Assembly: GCF_002797975.1 (NCBI RefSeq)
Contig: NZ_PGET01000001.1
Span: 2,666,001 to 2,730,000 of the forward strand
Length of the DNA: 64,000 nt
Direction: 5' to 3'
From: [Clostridium] celerecrescens 18A
GTDB lineage: Bacteria; Bacillota; Clostridia; Lachnospirales; Lachnospiraceae
Of the stretch, positions 52,770-61,259 are shown one piece after another; the first letter of the stretch is position 1, and each line of letters starts with the position of its first letter. Made by a program: the position numbers and the translations under genes. The notes under the pieces were generated by a model that did no database searches, was not told the origin of the DNA, and saw only the letters and a program-made list of their open reading frames with translations.

Positions 52770-54119
52770 TTATAATCCCAGAAGCTTGCAGGCCAGCCGG
52801 AAATATATGATCAGGCTGACCGCATCCACGATTGTGGTAATGAGGGGAGCCGCCATAATTGCCGGATCCATATGAAACACCTTGGCTGCGATGGGAAGAA
52901 TTCCGCCGATGGTCTTTGCCACAATAACTGTGATCAAAAGGCTGAGCATCACAGTCAGACAAAGCATCTGCTGCCCGGGATAAAGGAGGATCAGGCGGAT
53001 ATAATTCACAACCCCCAGGATAAGTCCCACAAGGATAGCTACCTTAAACTCTTTTAAAAATACCCGGAAAAAATCTTTTGTTTCAATCTCTCCCACTGCC
53101 ATTCCTCTTATTATCATGGTACTGCTCTGGCTTCCTGCATTGCCGCCTGTATCCGTAAGCATGGGAATAAAGGTCACGAGCAGAGGAATCACTGCAAAGG
53201 CCGATTCATATCTTGCCAGGATCCCGCCGGTCACCATGCTGCTGATCATCAGTACAAGAAGCCACATGATCCTGTTTTTCGCCAGCTGGAACACGCTGGT
53301 TTTTAAATATGGTTTTTCACTGGGAATCATGGCGGCCATCTTTTCAAAGTCCTCCGTGGCTTCCTGCTCCATAACATCCACAACATCATCGACGGTAACG
53401 ATTCCCACCAGGCGGTCTTCATGATCCACTACAGGAAGGCTTAAAAGACCGTATTTCCGAAAGCTGTCCGCCACGGCCTCCTGGTCTTCTGTCGTGACCG
53501 CCTTTATGACATGGGTATCCATGATATCACCGATGGCGACCTCATAGGGATTCATCAAAAGATCCTTGACCGTTACCACACCCTCCAGTCTTCTCGTGGC
53601 ATCCATCACATAGCAGGTGTAAATAGTTTCTTTATCCACTCCATGCGCTCTGATATAGTCAAAGGCCTGCGCCACGGTCATGGTCTTTTTAAGCCCCACA
53701 TATTCAGCCGTCATAATGCTTCCTGCGCTGTTTTCCGGATAGTTTAAAAACTGGTTGATCAGCTTTCTGGTATCAGGAGTCGCATTTCGCAGAACCCTTT
53801 TTACCACGCTGGCCGGCAGCTCCTCCAGCATGTCCACCGCATCATCCACAAATAGGTCTTCTACAATTGTTCCCAATTCGTGATCAGTCATGCTGTTTAT
53901 AATGTGTTCCTGCTTCTCCACCTCCAGGCATGCGAACACATCACTTGCCATCCCCTTGGGAAGCATCCGGAACACCACCACTGTCTTTTCTGAATCCAAT
54001 GCTTCAATGAAAGCTGCAATATCTACTTCATTGTATTCCATCAGCACATCCTTCAGTTTTCTGAACTGACGGCTGTCAGCCAGCTCCATCAGTTCTTCCA
54101 CATTGTAATTCTCCTGCAT
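52770..54119 (-). CDS. mgtE: MgtE-family magnesium transporter
   Basis: A 449-aa Mg2+ channel/transporter. The cytoplasmic N domain of helical repeats (residues 1-130) is followed by two CBS domains (about 130-260) and a five-helix pore (about 280-449) with the signature [18 protein letters not shown], close to the conserved GGNxGxQxxT segment, and an Asp in the last part ([19 protein letters not shown]). The length equals the Thermus MgtE. I start at 54119 ([11 protein letters not shown]), behind GGAGGAAGAGTGAG. A 350-bp hairpin-rich leader precedes it. No other magnesium gene is nearby. Confidence 0.94.
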   Translation of the reverse strand: MQENYNVEELMELADSRQFRKLKDVLMEYNEVDIAAFIEALDSEKTVVVFRMLPKGMASDVFACLEVEKQEHIINSMTDHELGTIVEDLFVDDAVDMLEELPASVVKRVLRNATPDTRKLINQFLNYPENSAGSIMTAEYVGLKKTMTVAQAFDYIRAHGVDKETIYTCYVMDATRRLEGVVTVKDLLMNPYEVAIGDIMDTHVIKAVTTEDQEAVADSFRKYGLLSLPVVDHEDRLVGIVTVDDVVDVMEQEATEDFEKMAAMIPSEKPYLKTSVFQLAKNRIMWLLVLMISSMVTGGILARYESAFAVIPLLVTFIPMLTDTGGNAGSQSSTMIIRGMAVGEIETKDFFRVFLKEFKVAILVGLILGVVNYIRLILLYPGQQMLCLTVMLSLLITVIVAKTIGGILPIAAKVFHMDPAIMAAPLITTIVDAVSLIIYFRLACKLLGL

Positions 54120-54469
54120 CTCACTCTTCCTCCATATGAACCTGTTTTTTCCGTCGCGGCTATATGGAAGCAAAACAAATACTGCCATGCAGGCAGTTTC
54201 CTGCAACGCAAAATAGCCAGAATTACAGGGCTGCCTGTAATTCATGGCTATCATAAACGCAAAGAATTGTACTCTTTTAACGGCAGTGAATCCAGAGCAG
54301 ACCCGAAGTACAGGATTCTGCCCTCACTGCCATACGCCTATGATCATTGTCTGCTTCCATCGTCTGACTCCGACCTTCCACTCTGGTTCACTTCCTTTCC
54401 TGAATGACTTTCTTAATTAAGGATAACAGCTGCCATGATAAAAAGCAAGCCCTATCCTGTACTTCTCTC
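54120..54469 (-). promoter_or_regulatory. Structured leader of mgtE
   Basis: This 350-bp gap has no gene. On the minus strand it holds, in order of transcription, a hairpin with arms GGCAGTGA (54324-54331) and TCACTGCC (54282-54289) enclosing an inner GCAGA/TCTGC stem, a strong hairpin (54213-54251; ATAGCCA and AATTACAGG arms) followed by TTTT, and a last hairpin ACTGCC-N5-GGCAGT (54181-54197) followed by ATTTGTTTT. The last one overlaps an alternative stem TGCAGG/CCTGCA (54188-54205), so the two exclude each other. This resembles a transcription attenuation switch. I do not see the M-box (ykoK) consensus. Confidence 0.5.
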
Positions 54470-57022
54470 TTATTCCATACCCGGCCCTACTGCCTGTGCA
54501 CCGGAATCAGGGCCTCCCGGACCAAAGCCGGGAGCATAATCCTCGTCTGAATCCATATCCCCCGGAAATACCGGCGGAATCGTTTCCTTCGGCTTGGTGA
54601 CTCCCGGACCGATCTCCTGGGGCTTCCCGGAAGAATCCTCCTGCTTTGGTAAGTATGCAGCGTGATTTGCCGCCTCATCAAGCTGAGCCTTTAACCCATC
54701 ATAAGATTCAGTTCCAGCCAGCTGGTCCAAAAGACTGTAGGCAGCACTTATGGTTTCATCCGTTGAGCTGTCCCTGTGACTCAGGGCAGATAATTCCCCG
54801 ATCAGGGACTGAAGGGCAGAAACTGTCTGCTCCACCGCCTGCCTGGCTTCCTGGGAAGCCTCTAATTCTCTCTGGGCCTGGGCCTCCTGCTTTTTACGCT
54901 CTTCCTCTTCCTTCCATTTACTTCCATTGGCTTTGGCTGCTGATTCTGCAACAGAAGAAAACAGATCCTTCCTTCCTGTTTCAGCGTCAGTTTTTTCTCC
55001 TGTGGAATCCACATTCCTAAGGGAAACGGTTGCCGGCATATCCCAATCCAGAACCGGAAGTCCATCGTTTATCCTGGACATAAATTCCTGCCAAATCTTT
55101 CCCGAATAGGTTTTACCGTAAACTCCGGGCATGGCCTTTGGAGTGTCATATCCTACCCACACAGCTGTTGTGTAATGCTTTGTATACCCGCAAAACCAGG
55201 TGTCCTTATTGCTGTTGGTGGTTCCGGTCTTTCCCGCGGCCGGAACTCCAAGCCCCAGGCCATTACCTGTTCCGTAAGGCTTATCCAGCGTCCCCTTTAA
55301 TACATCGGTGATCATGTAAGCGGTATCTTCCGTAAATATCCTTTCATCCGCCTGGTTTCCATTGTATATCTCGCCGTCATACTGACTTTCTAAGCTGACG
55401 ATGCATGTTTTATTGCTGTACAGCCCTTGGTTCGCCAAAACGGAGTATCCCCTTGCCATATCCACCACTCTGGCACCTTCCGTAAAGCCTCCGATGCTCA
55501 TGCTGCTGTTTCCGTTATCCAGATAGCTTATTCCTGCAAAATGCATCTTTCCCAGATAGCTTATGCCTTTGTCAACGCCGATGTCTCCCAGCACCTGCCA
55601 GGCCACCGTATTAAGACTTCGGTTCAATGCCTCTCTCACGGAAATATTGCCAAAATATTTTCCTCCGCTGTTTTTAGGCCCTTTATCAAACAGATGGTCA
55701 TTTACCAGTCTGGAGGGATAATAATATCCGGTTTCAAAGGCAGGAGCATAATCGATCAGAGGTTTTATGGTAGACCCTGGCTGGCGCTTGCTTAAGAATC
55801 CCCGGTTGTACTCATCCTCCGTACCCCGGCCACCCACAATGGCCACCACATATCCGGTCTGGTTGTCAATGCATACCGCTGCCCCCTGTAAGGCTAATTT
55901 TCCATTCTCCTGCAGATCCGTAAAACCTTTCAGCCGGTTGTCAATAATCTCCTGCAAGGAGTTTTGGATAGGTGTCTCTAAGCTGGTATGTATTTCAAAG
56001 CCTCCGTTCCGGATCATATCGCTCTTTGCCTGATAAAGTTCCTGGTACTGTTCTCTGTAAGAATCAAAAGAGGCCTGGTTATTAAAAACATACTGGAATA
56101 CAAAATCATCGTTCTTCATTAATTCCAAAGCAGCGCAGTGTATGGCATAGCTTGTCAGATAATTTTCCTTTGTTCCCGGCTCATAGATCTTAGCAACGGT
56201 CAATGGCTGAGCCTTGGCGTTTTCCTTTTCCTCTTCCGTAATAAACTTACAGAGAGCCATATTATCAATGATCTGGTTCCTCTTCCACGTTGCGTTTTCC
56301 GGATGGGCCACCGGATCATACCTTGACGGATTATTGCTGATTCCCGCTAAGGTAGCCGCCTCCCACACGGTTAAATCCTTTGCTTCTTTATCGAAATAAT
56401 AGCGGCTGGCCTCAGATACGCCGTAACACCGGTTGGCAAAGAAATTGGTGTTGCAGTAAAACTCCAGGATGTCCGACTTGGAATACTTATCCTCCATACG
56501 GGGCGCTGCAAAAAATTCGGTCAGCTTTCTCTGGATCGTCTTCTCCTGGGTCAGATAGGTATTCTTAATCACCTGCTGGGTAATGGTGCTTCCTCCCTGG
56601 GTGGCTTTCCCTTTATTTTTTAAGTATACGACACCTGCACGCATTAACCCCTTGTAGTCGATTCCATGATGCTTATAAAATCTTCTGTCTTCCTGGGCTA
56701 CATAGGCATTCTGAAGGTTCTTGCTGATCCCTGAAATCGGGACATATTCATAGTGACCGGAATTGATGGTTCCGATCAAAGTTCCGGCGGAATCATAGAT
56801 TCTCGTATCCGTTGGCTGGGAAAAATCAGTCTTGACCGTCTTGCTTATAATGGCATCCGCTTTTTCTTTGCAGGCCATAATCTCATTCTGATATTTTAAG
56901 AATACAATGCCGCCGGCAAGGCATCCCAAAACCATAACTCCCAGAAATACGAAAAGAATGACTTTAATGGGCCGAAAGAATATGGACCAGTGACTTTTGC
57001 GTTTCTTTTTATGTTTCGCCAT
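54470..57022 (-). CDS. Class A penicillin-binding protein (PBP1a type)
   Basis: An 850-aa bifunctional cell-wall synthase. A short basic cytoplasmic start and one membrane helix (about residues 20-45) precede the GT51 glycosyltransferase domain (about 70-250; EDRRFYKHHGIDYKG with the catalytic Glu, and QGGSTITQQVIKN). The transpeptidase domain (about 360-680) has SxxK in QPGSTIKPLIDY, a SLN motif in RSLNTVAWQ, and KTGT in AGKTGTTNS. After it come a coiled-coil (EEERKKQEAQAQRELEASQEA) and a Pro/Gly-rich end with IGPGVT, FGPGGP and VGPGME. The start at 57022 follows AAAGGAGGCACAATAAT. The coiled coil and GPG tail are unusual extensions compared with model PBP1a. Confidence 0.93.
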   Translation of the reverse strand: MAKHKKKRKSHWSIFFRPIKVILFVFLGVMVLGCLAGGIVFLKYQNEIMACKEKADAIISKTVKTDFSQPTDTRIYDSAGTLIGTINSGHYEYVPISGISKNLQNAYVAQEDRRFYKHHGIDYKGLMRAGVVYLKNKGKATQGGSTITQQVIKNTYLTQEKTIQRKLTEFFAAPRMEDKYSKSDILEFYCNTNFFANRCYGVSEASRYYFDKEAKDLTVWEAATLAGISNNPSRYDPVAHPENATWKRNQIIDNMALCKFITEEEKENAKAQPLTVAKIYEPGTKENYLTSYAIHCAALELMKNDDFVFQYVFNNQASFDSYREQYQELYQAKSDMIRNGGFEIHTSLETPIQNSLQEIIDNRLKGFTDLQENGKLALQGAAVCIDNQTGYVVAIVGGRGTEDEYNRGFLSKRQPGSTIKPLIDYAPAFETGYYYPSRLVNDHLFDKGPKNSGGKYFGNISVREALNRSLNTVAWQVLGDIGVDKGISYLGKMHFAGISYLDNGNSSMSIGGFTEGARVVDMARGYSVLANQGLYSNKTCIVSLESQYDGEIYNGNQADERIFTEDTAYMITDVLKGTLDKPYGTGNGLGLGVPAAGKTGTTNSNKDTWFCGYTKHYTTAVWVGYDTPKAMPGVYGKTYSGKIWQEFMSRINDGLPVLDWDMPATVSLRNVDSTGEKTDAETGRKDLFSSVAESAAKANGSKWKEEEERKKQEAQAQRELEASQEARQAVEQTVSALQSLIGELSALSHRDSSTDETISAAYSLLDQLAGTESYDGLKAQLDEAANHAAYLPKQEDSSGKPQEIGPGVTKPKETIPPVFPGDMDSDEDYAPGFGPGGPDSGAQAVGPGME

Positions 57023-57112
57023 ATTATTGTGCCTCCTTTTCATCAATATCTGTATGCTGTTTGCAAGCTTAATGCTGAAAGATGTCTTTCTTTCAACCTC
57101 TGTATATGACAA

Positions 57113-57147
57113 AAACGGGAAGCCTCTTTATTAAGACTTCCCGTTTG
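57113..57147 (-). terminator. Terminator behind the tRNA-Thr gene
   Basis: Arms AAACGGGAAG and CTTCCCGTTT with a central bulged part are followed by TTTTTG on the minus strand, a few bases behind the tRNA. Confidence 0.85.
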
Positions 57148-57154
57148 TTTTCAG

Positions 57155-57227
57155 AGCTGATGACGGGACTCGGACCCGTGACCTCCTCACTACCAATGAG
57201 GTGCGCTACCACCTGTGCCACATCAGC
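57155..57227 (-). tRNA. tRNA-Thr (anticodon GGT)
   Basis: A 73-nt cloverleaf without encoded CCA. Acceptor arms GCTGATG/CATCAGC pair fully, the anticodon stem is CCTCA/TGAGG with loop TTGGTAG (anticodon GGT, reading ACC and ACU), the variable loop is AGGTC and the T arm is ACGGG-TCCGAGT-CCCGT. The D stem has an A-C mismatch at its third pair (GCAC against GCGC), which is a small oddity. It has its own consensus promoter and terminator. Confidence 0.95.
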
Positions 57228-57258
57228 ATCTTTTTTCGTTCATCGCTGAACCTCGTAT

Positions 57259-57287
57259 ATCATAGCATGGAGAAATCTGTTTGTCAA
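57259..57287 (-). promoter_or_regulatory. Promoter of the tRNA-Thr gene
   Basis: On the minus strand TTGACA (57282-57287) and TATGAT (57259-57264) are 17 bp apart, about 30 bp before the tRNA. Confidence 0.8.
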
Positions 57288-57380
57288 CGCTTATTTTAAT
57301 TTTTTACTAAAATACATAAATTATCAAAAAGCTAAAATAATTACCATAAAATCCATTCTTATATCAGGATCCAAAAACCA

Positions 57381-57424
57381 GGAAGAGAGCAGGAAACGGG
57401 CTCACTGTTTCCTATTCTCTTCCC
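57381..57424 (-). terminator. Lactate dehydrogenase terminator
   Basis: A long interrupted hairpin (GGAAGAGA/TCTCTTCC outside, AGGAAAC/GTTTCCT inside) has T-rich flanks on both sides (minus-strand TGGTTTTTGG). Confidence 0.8.
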
Positions 57425-57431
57425 CTATTTT

Positions 57432-58376
57432 TTATAGTATGCCATCAAAGCTTTCCCGAAGGGTATCACACGAATTTTGCAACTGTTTCATCTCTTCATC
57501 CGTTAATGACAGGGAAATAATTCTCTGAATCCCGTTTTTATTGATGATACAGGGAACTCCTGCGTATACCTCAGATTGCCCGTATTCTCCCCTCAGCATA
57601 GCAGATACCGTAAAAACGCTGTTTTCATCCCCCAGGATCGCCCTGGTGATTCTGGTGAGTGCCATGCCGATTCCATAATAGGTGGCCTGCTTGGCCTCAA
57701 TGATCCGGTAAGCTGCTCCCCGGACCTCATCTTCGATCCGTTCCAGCTCACTCTTGCATACCATGCCCTCCTCTTCGCAAAGGGATAGGATGGGCTTTGT
57801 GGCGATCATGGCCTGGCTCCAGGGCACAAACTCACTGTCTCCGTGCTCTCCCATGACATAGGCATGGACATTTCTTGGATCCACCCGCAAGGAATCCCCT
57901 AACAGATACCGGAGCCTGGCCGTATCCAGAGTCGTGCCGCTTCCAAGCACCCGCTTGGGATTAAAGCCTGACAACGAATAGGTAATTCTCGTCATAATAT
58001 CCACAGGATTGGTAGCCACAAGGAAAACCCCGTTAAAGCCTGATTCCGTTACCGGCTGCACAATGGACTGGAATACGGCCGCATTGCGCTTTAGCAAATC
58101 AAGCCTTGTCTCCCCGGATTTCTGGGCTACTCCTGCGCAGATCACAACAATGTCCGCATCCGAGCAGTCTTTGTATTCTCCTGCATAAATCTTCATATGG
58201 GATGCGGAAAAAGCAAGTCCATGGTTTAAGTCCATCGCCTCGCCCTCCGCTCTTTTCCGGTTGATGTCAATCAAAACAAGTTCATCGCAAACTCCCTGGT
58301 TCAAAAGGGAATAGGCATAACTCATTCCCACCATGCCTGTACCGACTAATACAATCTTTCTTTTATCTGTTCTCAT
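57432..58376 (-). CDS. ldh: L-lactate dehydrogenase
   Basis: A 314-aa NAD-dependent enzyme that reduces pyruvate to L-lactate. The Rossmann motif is VLVGTGMVGMSYAY (residues 9-22). The specificity loop reads GVAQKSGETRLDLLKRN, with Gln at the position that selects lactate over malate, and the catalytic Arg in the same segment. The catalytic His is in MGEHGDSE. TNPVDIMT is also conserved. The length is usual. Upstream (58398-58404) is a single TTGTTAA half of a Rex-type site, not a full palindrome. It is a single gene with its own terminator. Confidence 0.95.
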   Translation of the reverse strand: MRTDKRKIVLVGTGMVGMSYAYSLLNQGVCDELVLIDINRKRAEGEAMDLNHGLAFSASHMKIYAGEYKDCSDADIVVICAGVAQKSGETRLDLLKRNAAVFQSIVQPVTESGFNGVFLVATNPVDIMTRITYSLSGFNPKRVLGSGTTLDTARLRYLLGDSLRVDPRNVHAYVMGEHGDSEFVPWSQAMIATKPILSLCEEEGMVCKSELERIEDEVRGAAYRIIEAKQATYYGIGMALTRITRAILGDENSVFTVSAMLRGEYGQSEVYAGVPCIINKNGIQRIISLSLTDEEMKQLQNSCDTLRESFDGIL

Positions 58377-58441
58377 GATCCTGCTACTCTCCTCTCATTG
58401 TTAAGGATAGTGTATCTGCCTGAAATGTAAACTATGCACTC

Positions 58442-59509
58442 TTACAGTCCCCGATCGATTTTTTTTGCCATCAATTCGCTGTTTCCGCTGTAAATGATGG
58501 CGTTTTCCCTGGTGATCTTTCCTTCCTTATATAAATTTAAAATACTGGAATCCATGGAAATCATACCTTCTCCCTGGCCGGTGGCGATCACAGAATCAAT
58601 CTGATGGGTTTTGGATTCGCGGATCATATTCCGGATGGCATTATTAAAGAACATGATTTCAAATGCCGGATAGACACTTCCATCCACAGCAGGGATCAGC
58701 TGCTGGGAGACCACGGCCTGAACTACCATGGAAAGCTGCATCCGGATCTGCTGCTGCTGGTTTGGCGGGAAGTTATCAATGATGCGGTCAATGGTATTGG
58801 CCGCTCCCACCGTATGAAGGGTTGAAATCACCAGATGACCGGTTTCCGCAGCTGTCATGGCGATCCGTATGGTTTCATAATCCCTCATCTCACCTACAAG
58901 GATCACATCGGGAGCCTGGCGCAGAGCTGCACGAAGGCCGGTCACATAGCTGTCCGTGTCTGTGGTTACCTCCCTCTGAGTCACCACGCTCTTCTTATGG
59001 CGGTGCAGATATTCAAGCGGATCTTCCAGAGTGATCACATGGGAGTTGCGGGTATTATTGATCTTGTCAATGATACAGGCCAGGGTGGTAGTCTTACCGC
59101 TTCCCGCCGGCCCTGTGACCAGGACAAATCCCTTGGTCATCCTGGCAACATCCATTACAACCTCAGGAATATGAAGCGTTCTGTAATCAGGCAGTTCAAA
59201 GGTCACCACCCGGATCACCGCTGCAAGGGAACCCCTCTGACGGAATATGCTGGAGCGAAACCTGGAAACCCCGGGAAGGGCAAAGGAAAAATCATCATCC
59301 CCATGCTCCCGCACCTTCTCCATGGTTCTGTCTCCCGCTAACTCATATAATTCGGTGATCAATACCTCCATTTGAGCCGAAGATAGCTTTTCTTCATTCT
59401 GATTTATGATCCTGCTTCCTATTTTATATGAAAACGGCATGCCTGGTACCAGAAAAATATCCGATGCTTTCTGCGCCACAGCAGCACTTAACAAATCTAT
59501 TACTTTCAT
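58442..59509 (-). CDS. pilT: Type IV pilus retraction ATPase PilT
   Basis: A 355-aa secretion ATPase that powers pilus retraction. N-terminal PAS-like domain (residues 1-100), then Walker A GPAGSGKTTTL (about 133-143), the Asp box (ITLEDPLEYLHRHKKS), Walker B (DVILVGEMRD), His box (TGHLVISTLHT) and the PilT-specific C-terminal region. The phrase AIRNMIRESKTHQIDSVIATG is close to the conserved AIRNLIREGKxHQ motif of PilT. It is the last gene of a pilus cluster; no PilB, PilD or major pilin gene is in the window. Confidence 0.93.
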   Translation of the reverse strand: MKVIDLLSAAVAQKASDIFLVPGMPFSYKIGSRIINQNEEKLSSAQMEVLITELYELAGDRTMEKVREHGDDDFSFALPGVSRFRSSIFRQRGSLAAVIRVVTFELPDYRTLHIPEVVMDVARMTKGFVLVTGPAGSGKTTTLACIIDKINNTRNSHVITLEDPLEYLHRHKKSVVTQREVTTDTDSYVTGLRAALRQAPDVILVGEMRDYETIRIAMTAAETGHLVISTLHTVGAANTIDRIIDNFPPNQQQQIRMQLSMVVQAVVSQQLIPAVDGSVYPAFEIMFFNNAIRNMIRESKTHQIDSVIATGQGEGMISMDSSILNLYKEGKITRENAIIYSGNSELMAKKIDRGL

Positions 59510-59527
59510 CTCCCAGTCTCCTGTTTC

Positions 59528-60001
59528 TTAAGTCTCCCCGCCTGTCCACACCGGCATGGAATGATCAATTTCATAATCCTCTGTCTGAATTACCTTCCAC
59601 TTTGATATCTGGATAGCTTCTTCCCCTTCCCGGGGGAAAACCAGTTCTATAGAAAGGGCCTGGGACCGTTCCATAGGGATATATACAGTCACGGTTCCCT
59701 TATCCGGCTCATAGGCATCACCAAACTCCCGGGACAAAAGCTGTTTCCGTTCCTGGGGATCCTGGCTCTTTTCCCATACTTTCGCTGCCTTATTTAAAAC
59801 CATCTGATAAAATGCCTCTCCTTCTCCGTCAGCCCGGTAGTACTCTGTCACAGCAGAAGCATTGCGTTCTGCCAGATTCAGCTCACTTTTGGCGGTACTA
59901 AGAGAAAGCATCCCAAAAGTTATCAGGCACATGACAATAAATATGAGTATAAGGGAAGGACTGCCTATATTGGCCTTGTATCCATTCTCCTGCTTTGCCA
60001 T
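59528..60001 (-). CDS. Pilus-cluster membrane protein, 157 aa
   Basis: Start at 60001 (MAKQENG) behind GGAGGTGGAACC. One hydrophobic segment (about residues 17-37, PSLILIFIVMCLITFGMLSL) is followed by an extracellular region that starts with SELNLAERNASAVTEYYRADGEGEAFYQMVLNKA. This N-terminal helix then globular layout resembles minor pilins, but there is no clear G-x4-E prepilin site. It overlaps the pseudopilin gene upstream by sequence context (13 bp gap) and precedes pilT. A structural or assembly role in the pilus is inferred from the operon. Confidence 0.7.
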   Translation of the reverse strand: MAKQENGYKANIGSPSLILIFIVMCLITFGMLSLSTAKSELNLAERNASAVTEYYRADGEGEAFYQMVLNKAAKVWEKSQDPQERKQLLSREFGDAYEPDKGTVTVYIPMERSQALSIELVFPREGEEAIQISKWKVIQTEDYEIDHSMPVWTGGET

Positions 60002-60014
60002 GGTTCCACCTCCG

Positions 60015-60428
60015 TCATTGTTGCGTCTCATGTCTGGTCACCGTAAGGGTATAAACTTGTTTCCCATTTTTGCTTACGGTCACTTCCGCATGTCCCGGCC
60101 CGGCAATGTCTGCCCTTACATCATAAACAGCCTTCTCTTTTTCACAAGAATTGCCGGACTTATCAAAGCCCATAGCATAGCCGTCAAGGCCGTCCTCCTG
60201 CCCATAAGACCGAAACCTAATTTCAAGGCCCTCCGGGCCCTCCGCTTTCCAGACCTCTGCTACGCTTTGTGCGATCAGCACGCCCTGATTTAAATCCGCT
60301 GCCTCCCGGCTTATAAGATCCGCTTTTACAAATGTTTTAATGCAGATCCCTGCACAAAGGATAAAGAAAAAAACAACGGCGATCATCTCCATCATAAATA
60401 CGCCTGAGGGGTGTTTTCTATTCATCAT
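60015..60428 (-). CDS. Pseudopilin-like protein with prepilin motif
   Basis: A 137-aa protein. The N-terminus HPSGVFMMEMIAVVFFFILCAGICIKTF has a Gly, then a hydrophobic helix with Glu at position +5 (G-VFMME), the pattern cut by prepilin peptidase. The rest is an extracellular globular part with two Cys. It is therefore probably a minor pilin or pseudopilin. It overlaps the upstream 163-aa gene by 11 bp. Confidence 0.7.
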   Translation of the reverse strand: MMNRKHPSGVFMMEMIAVVFFFILCAGICIKTFVKADLISREAADLNQGVLIAQSVAEVWKAEGPEGLEIRFRSYGQEDGLDGYAMGFDKSGNSCEKEKAVYDVRADIAGPGHAEVTVSKNGKQVYTLTVTRHETQQ

Positions 60429-60909
60429 CTGCCCCTCCGCTTCTTAGGGAAAGCCAGAGGCTGTCTCCGCCTTCCATCTCCGTTTTTATATGCAAAAGCC
60501 TGCCAGCCATTTCCATGGAAACCGGGCTGCATTCCAGAATCTCATTCCCGTCTCCTACTCCCAGGCCGCTTTCTTCGTCTGTAAACAGCTCCCACAGCCT
60601 GCCATCCTGATAATAAATGAGGGTCACATAAACAGATTCCTGTATCTCCTGTTGCAGCTTAAGGACAGGGATTCCTGCCATCTCTGTCAAAGTAACCCTG
60701 CCGGCTTCATCCCCCTGTCTCACTTTGTTGGCTATGTAGCTTAAGGCTACATCCTTTTGGTAGGTATTCTCTGCTCTGACATTAATATTCTCATAGACTT
60801 TGCCTCCGATAAGCACCGAGAATAAAGCGCAGAGCACAAATACTAGAAACAGCAGTATGGTAAACAGAGCATTGGCCATCTGGCCTCTATGGTATTCTTT
60901 TCCGCTCAC
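60418..60909 (-). CDS. DUF4860-like pilus-cluster protein
   Basis: A 163-aa membrane protein. A short N-terminal stretch (MSGKEYHRGQMANALFTILLFLVFVLCALFSVLIGGKVYENI) gives one membrane helix after RGQ, then a soluble domain (about 45-163) of mixed beta strands. It resembles DUF4860 proteins found in Lachnospiraceae pilus clusters, judged from memory. It overlaps the pseudopilin gene and is therefore translated with it. Confidence 0.65.
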   Translation of the reverse strand: MSGKEYHRGQMANALFTILLFLVFVLCALFSVLIGGKVYENINVRAENTYQKDVALSYIANKVRQGDEAGRVTLTEMAGIPVLKLQQEIQESVYVTLIYYQDGRLWELFTDEESGLGVGDGNEILECSPVSMEMAGRLLHIKTEMEGGDSLWLSLRSGGADDE

Positions 60910-60927
60910 TGGCCCACCTCCCGGTTA

Positions 60928-61251
60928 TCATTCATGGGGATTGACCGTAATATCCGGCATGAAGTTTGAAGCAAAGCCGCTGTAAAACACATCATACCGG
61001 TTTCTGTCAATCTGTATTCCATAATTTTCTTCCAGATATTCCACGTTTGGCGGATATCTTCCCTCAATGGCATAGCACTGCACCGAAGCCCTGCGTATGG
61101 CATCCCGAAGGGTATCAGCTCCCTTTGCATCGGTTTTCCTCGAGAACATGAGAACCCCTGAAACAAAAAGGACAACTGCACAAGCAAAGGCCAGAAAATA
61201 GAACAACTGACCTATGACCTCTCTGGGAGATTGTTTCCATTTCATCATCAA
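60928..61251 (-). CDS. Small pilin-like protein, 107 aa
   Basis: An N-terminal membrane helix (about residues 16-37) is followed by AIRRASVQCYAIEGRYPPNVEYLEENYGIQIDRNRYDVFY...NFMPDITV, which resembles the globular part of GspG-type pseudopilins (CYAxEGRYPxxxxYLExxYG). No canonical prepilin cleavage site is visible. It sits between the PilC-like gene and the DUF4860-like gene, so it is probably part of the pilus structure. Confidence 0.65.
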   Translation of the reverse strand: MMMKWKQSPREVIGQLFYFLAFACAVVLFVSGVLMFSRKTDAKGADTLRDAIRRASVQCYAIEGRYPPNVEYLEENYGIQIDRNRYDVFYSGFASNFMPDITVNPHE

Positions 61252-61259
61252 GACGCCCC

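Noticed and set aside
54120..54469. Canonical M-box (ykoK) magnesium riboswitch before mgtE
   Set aside because: Structured hairpins are present, but I could not find the conserved core sequences, so I list only a structured leader.
58377..58441. Rex operator before ldh
   Set aside because: Only one half-site TTGTTAA (58398-58404) occurs; the second half is missing.
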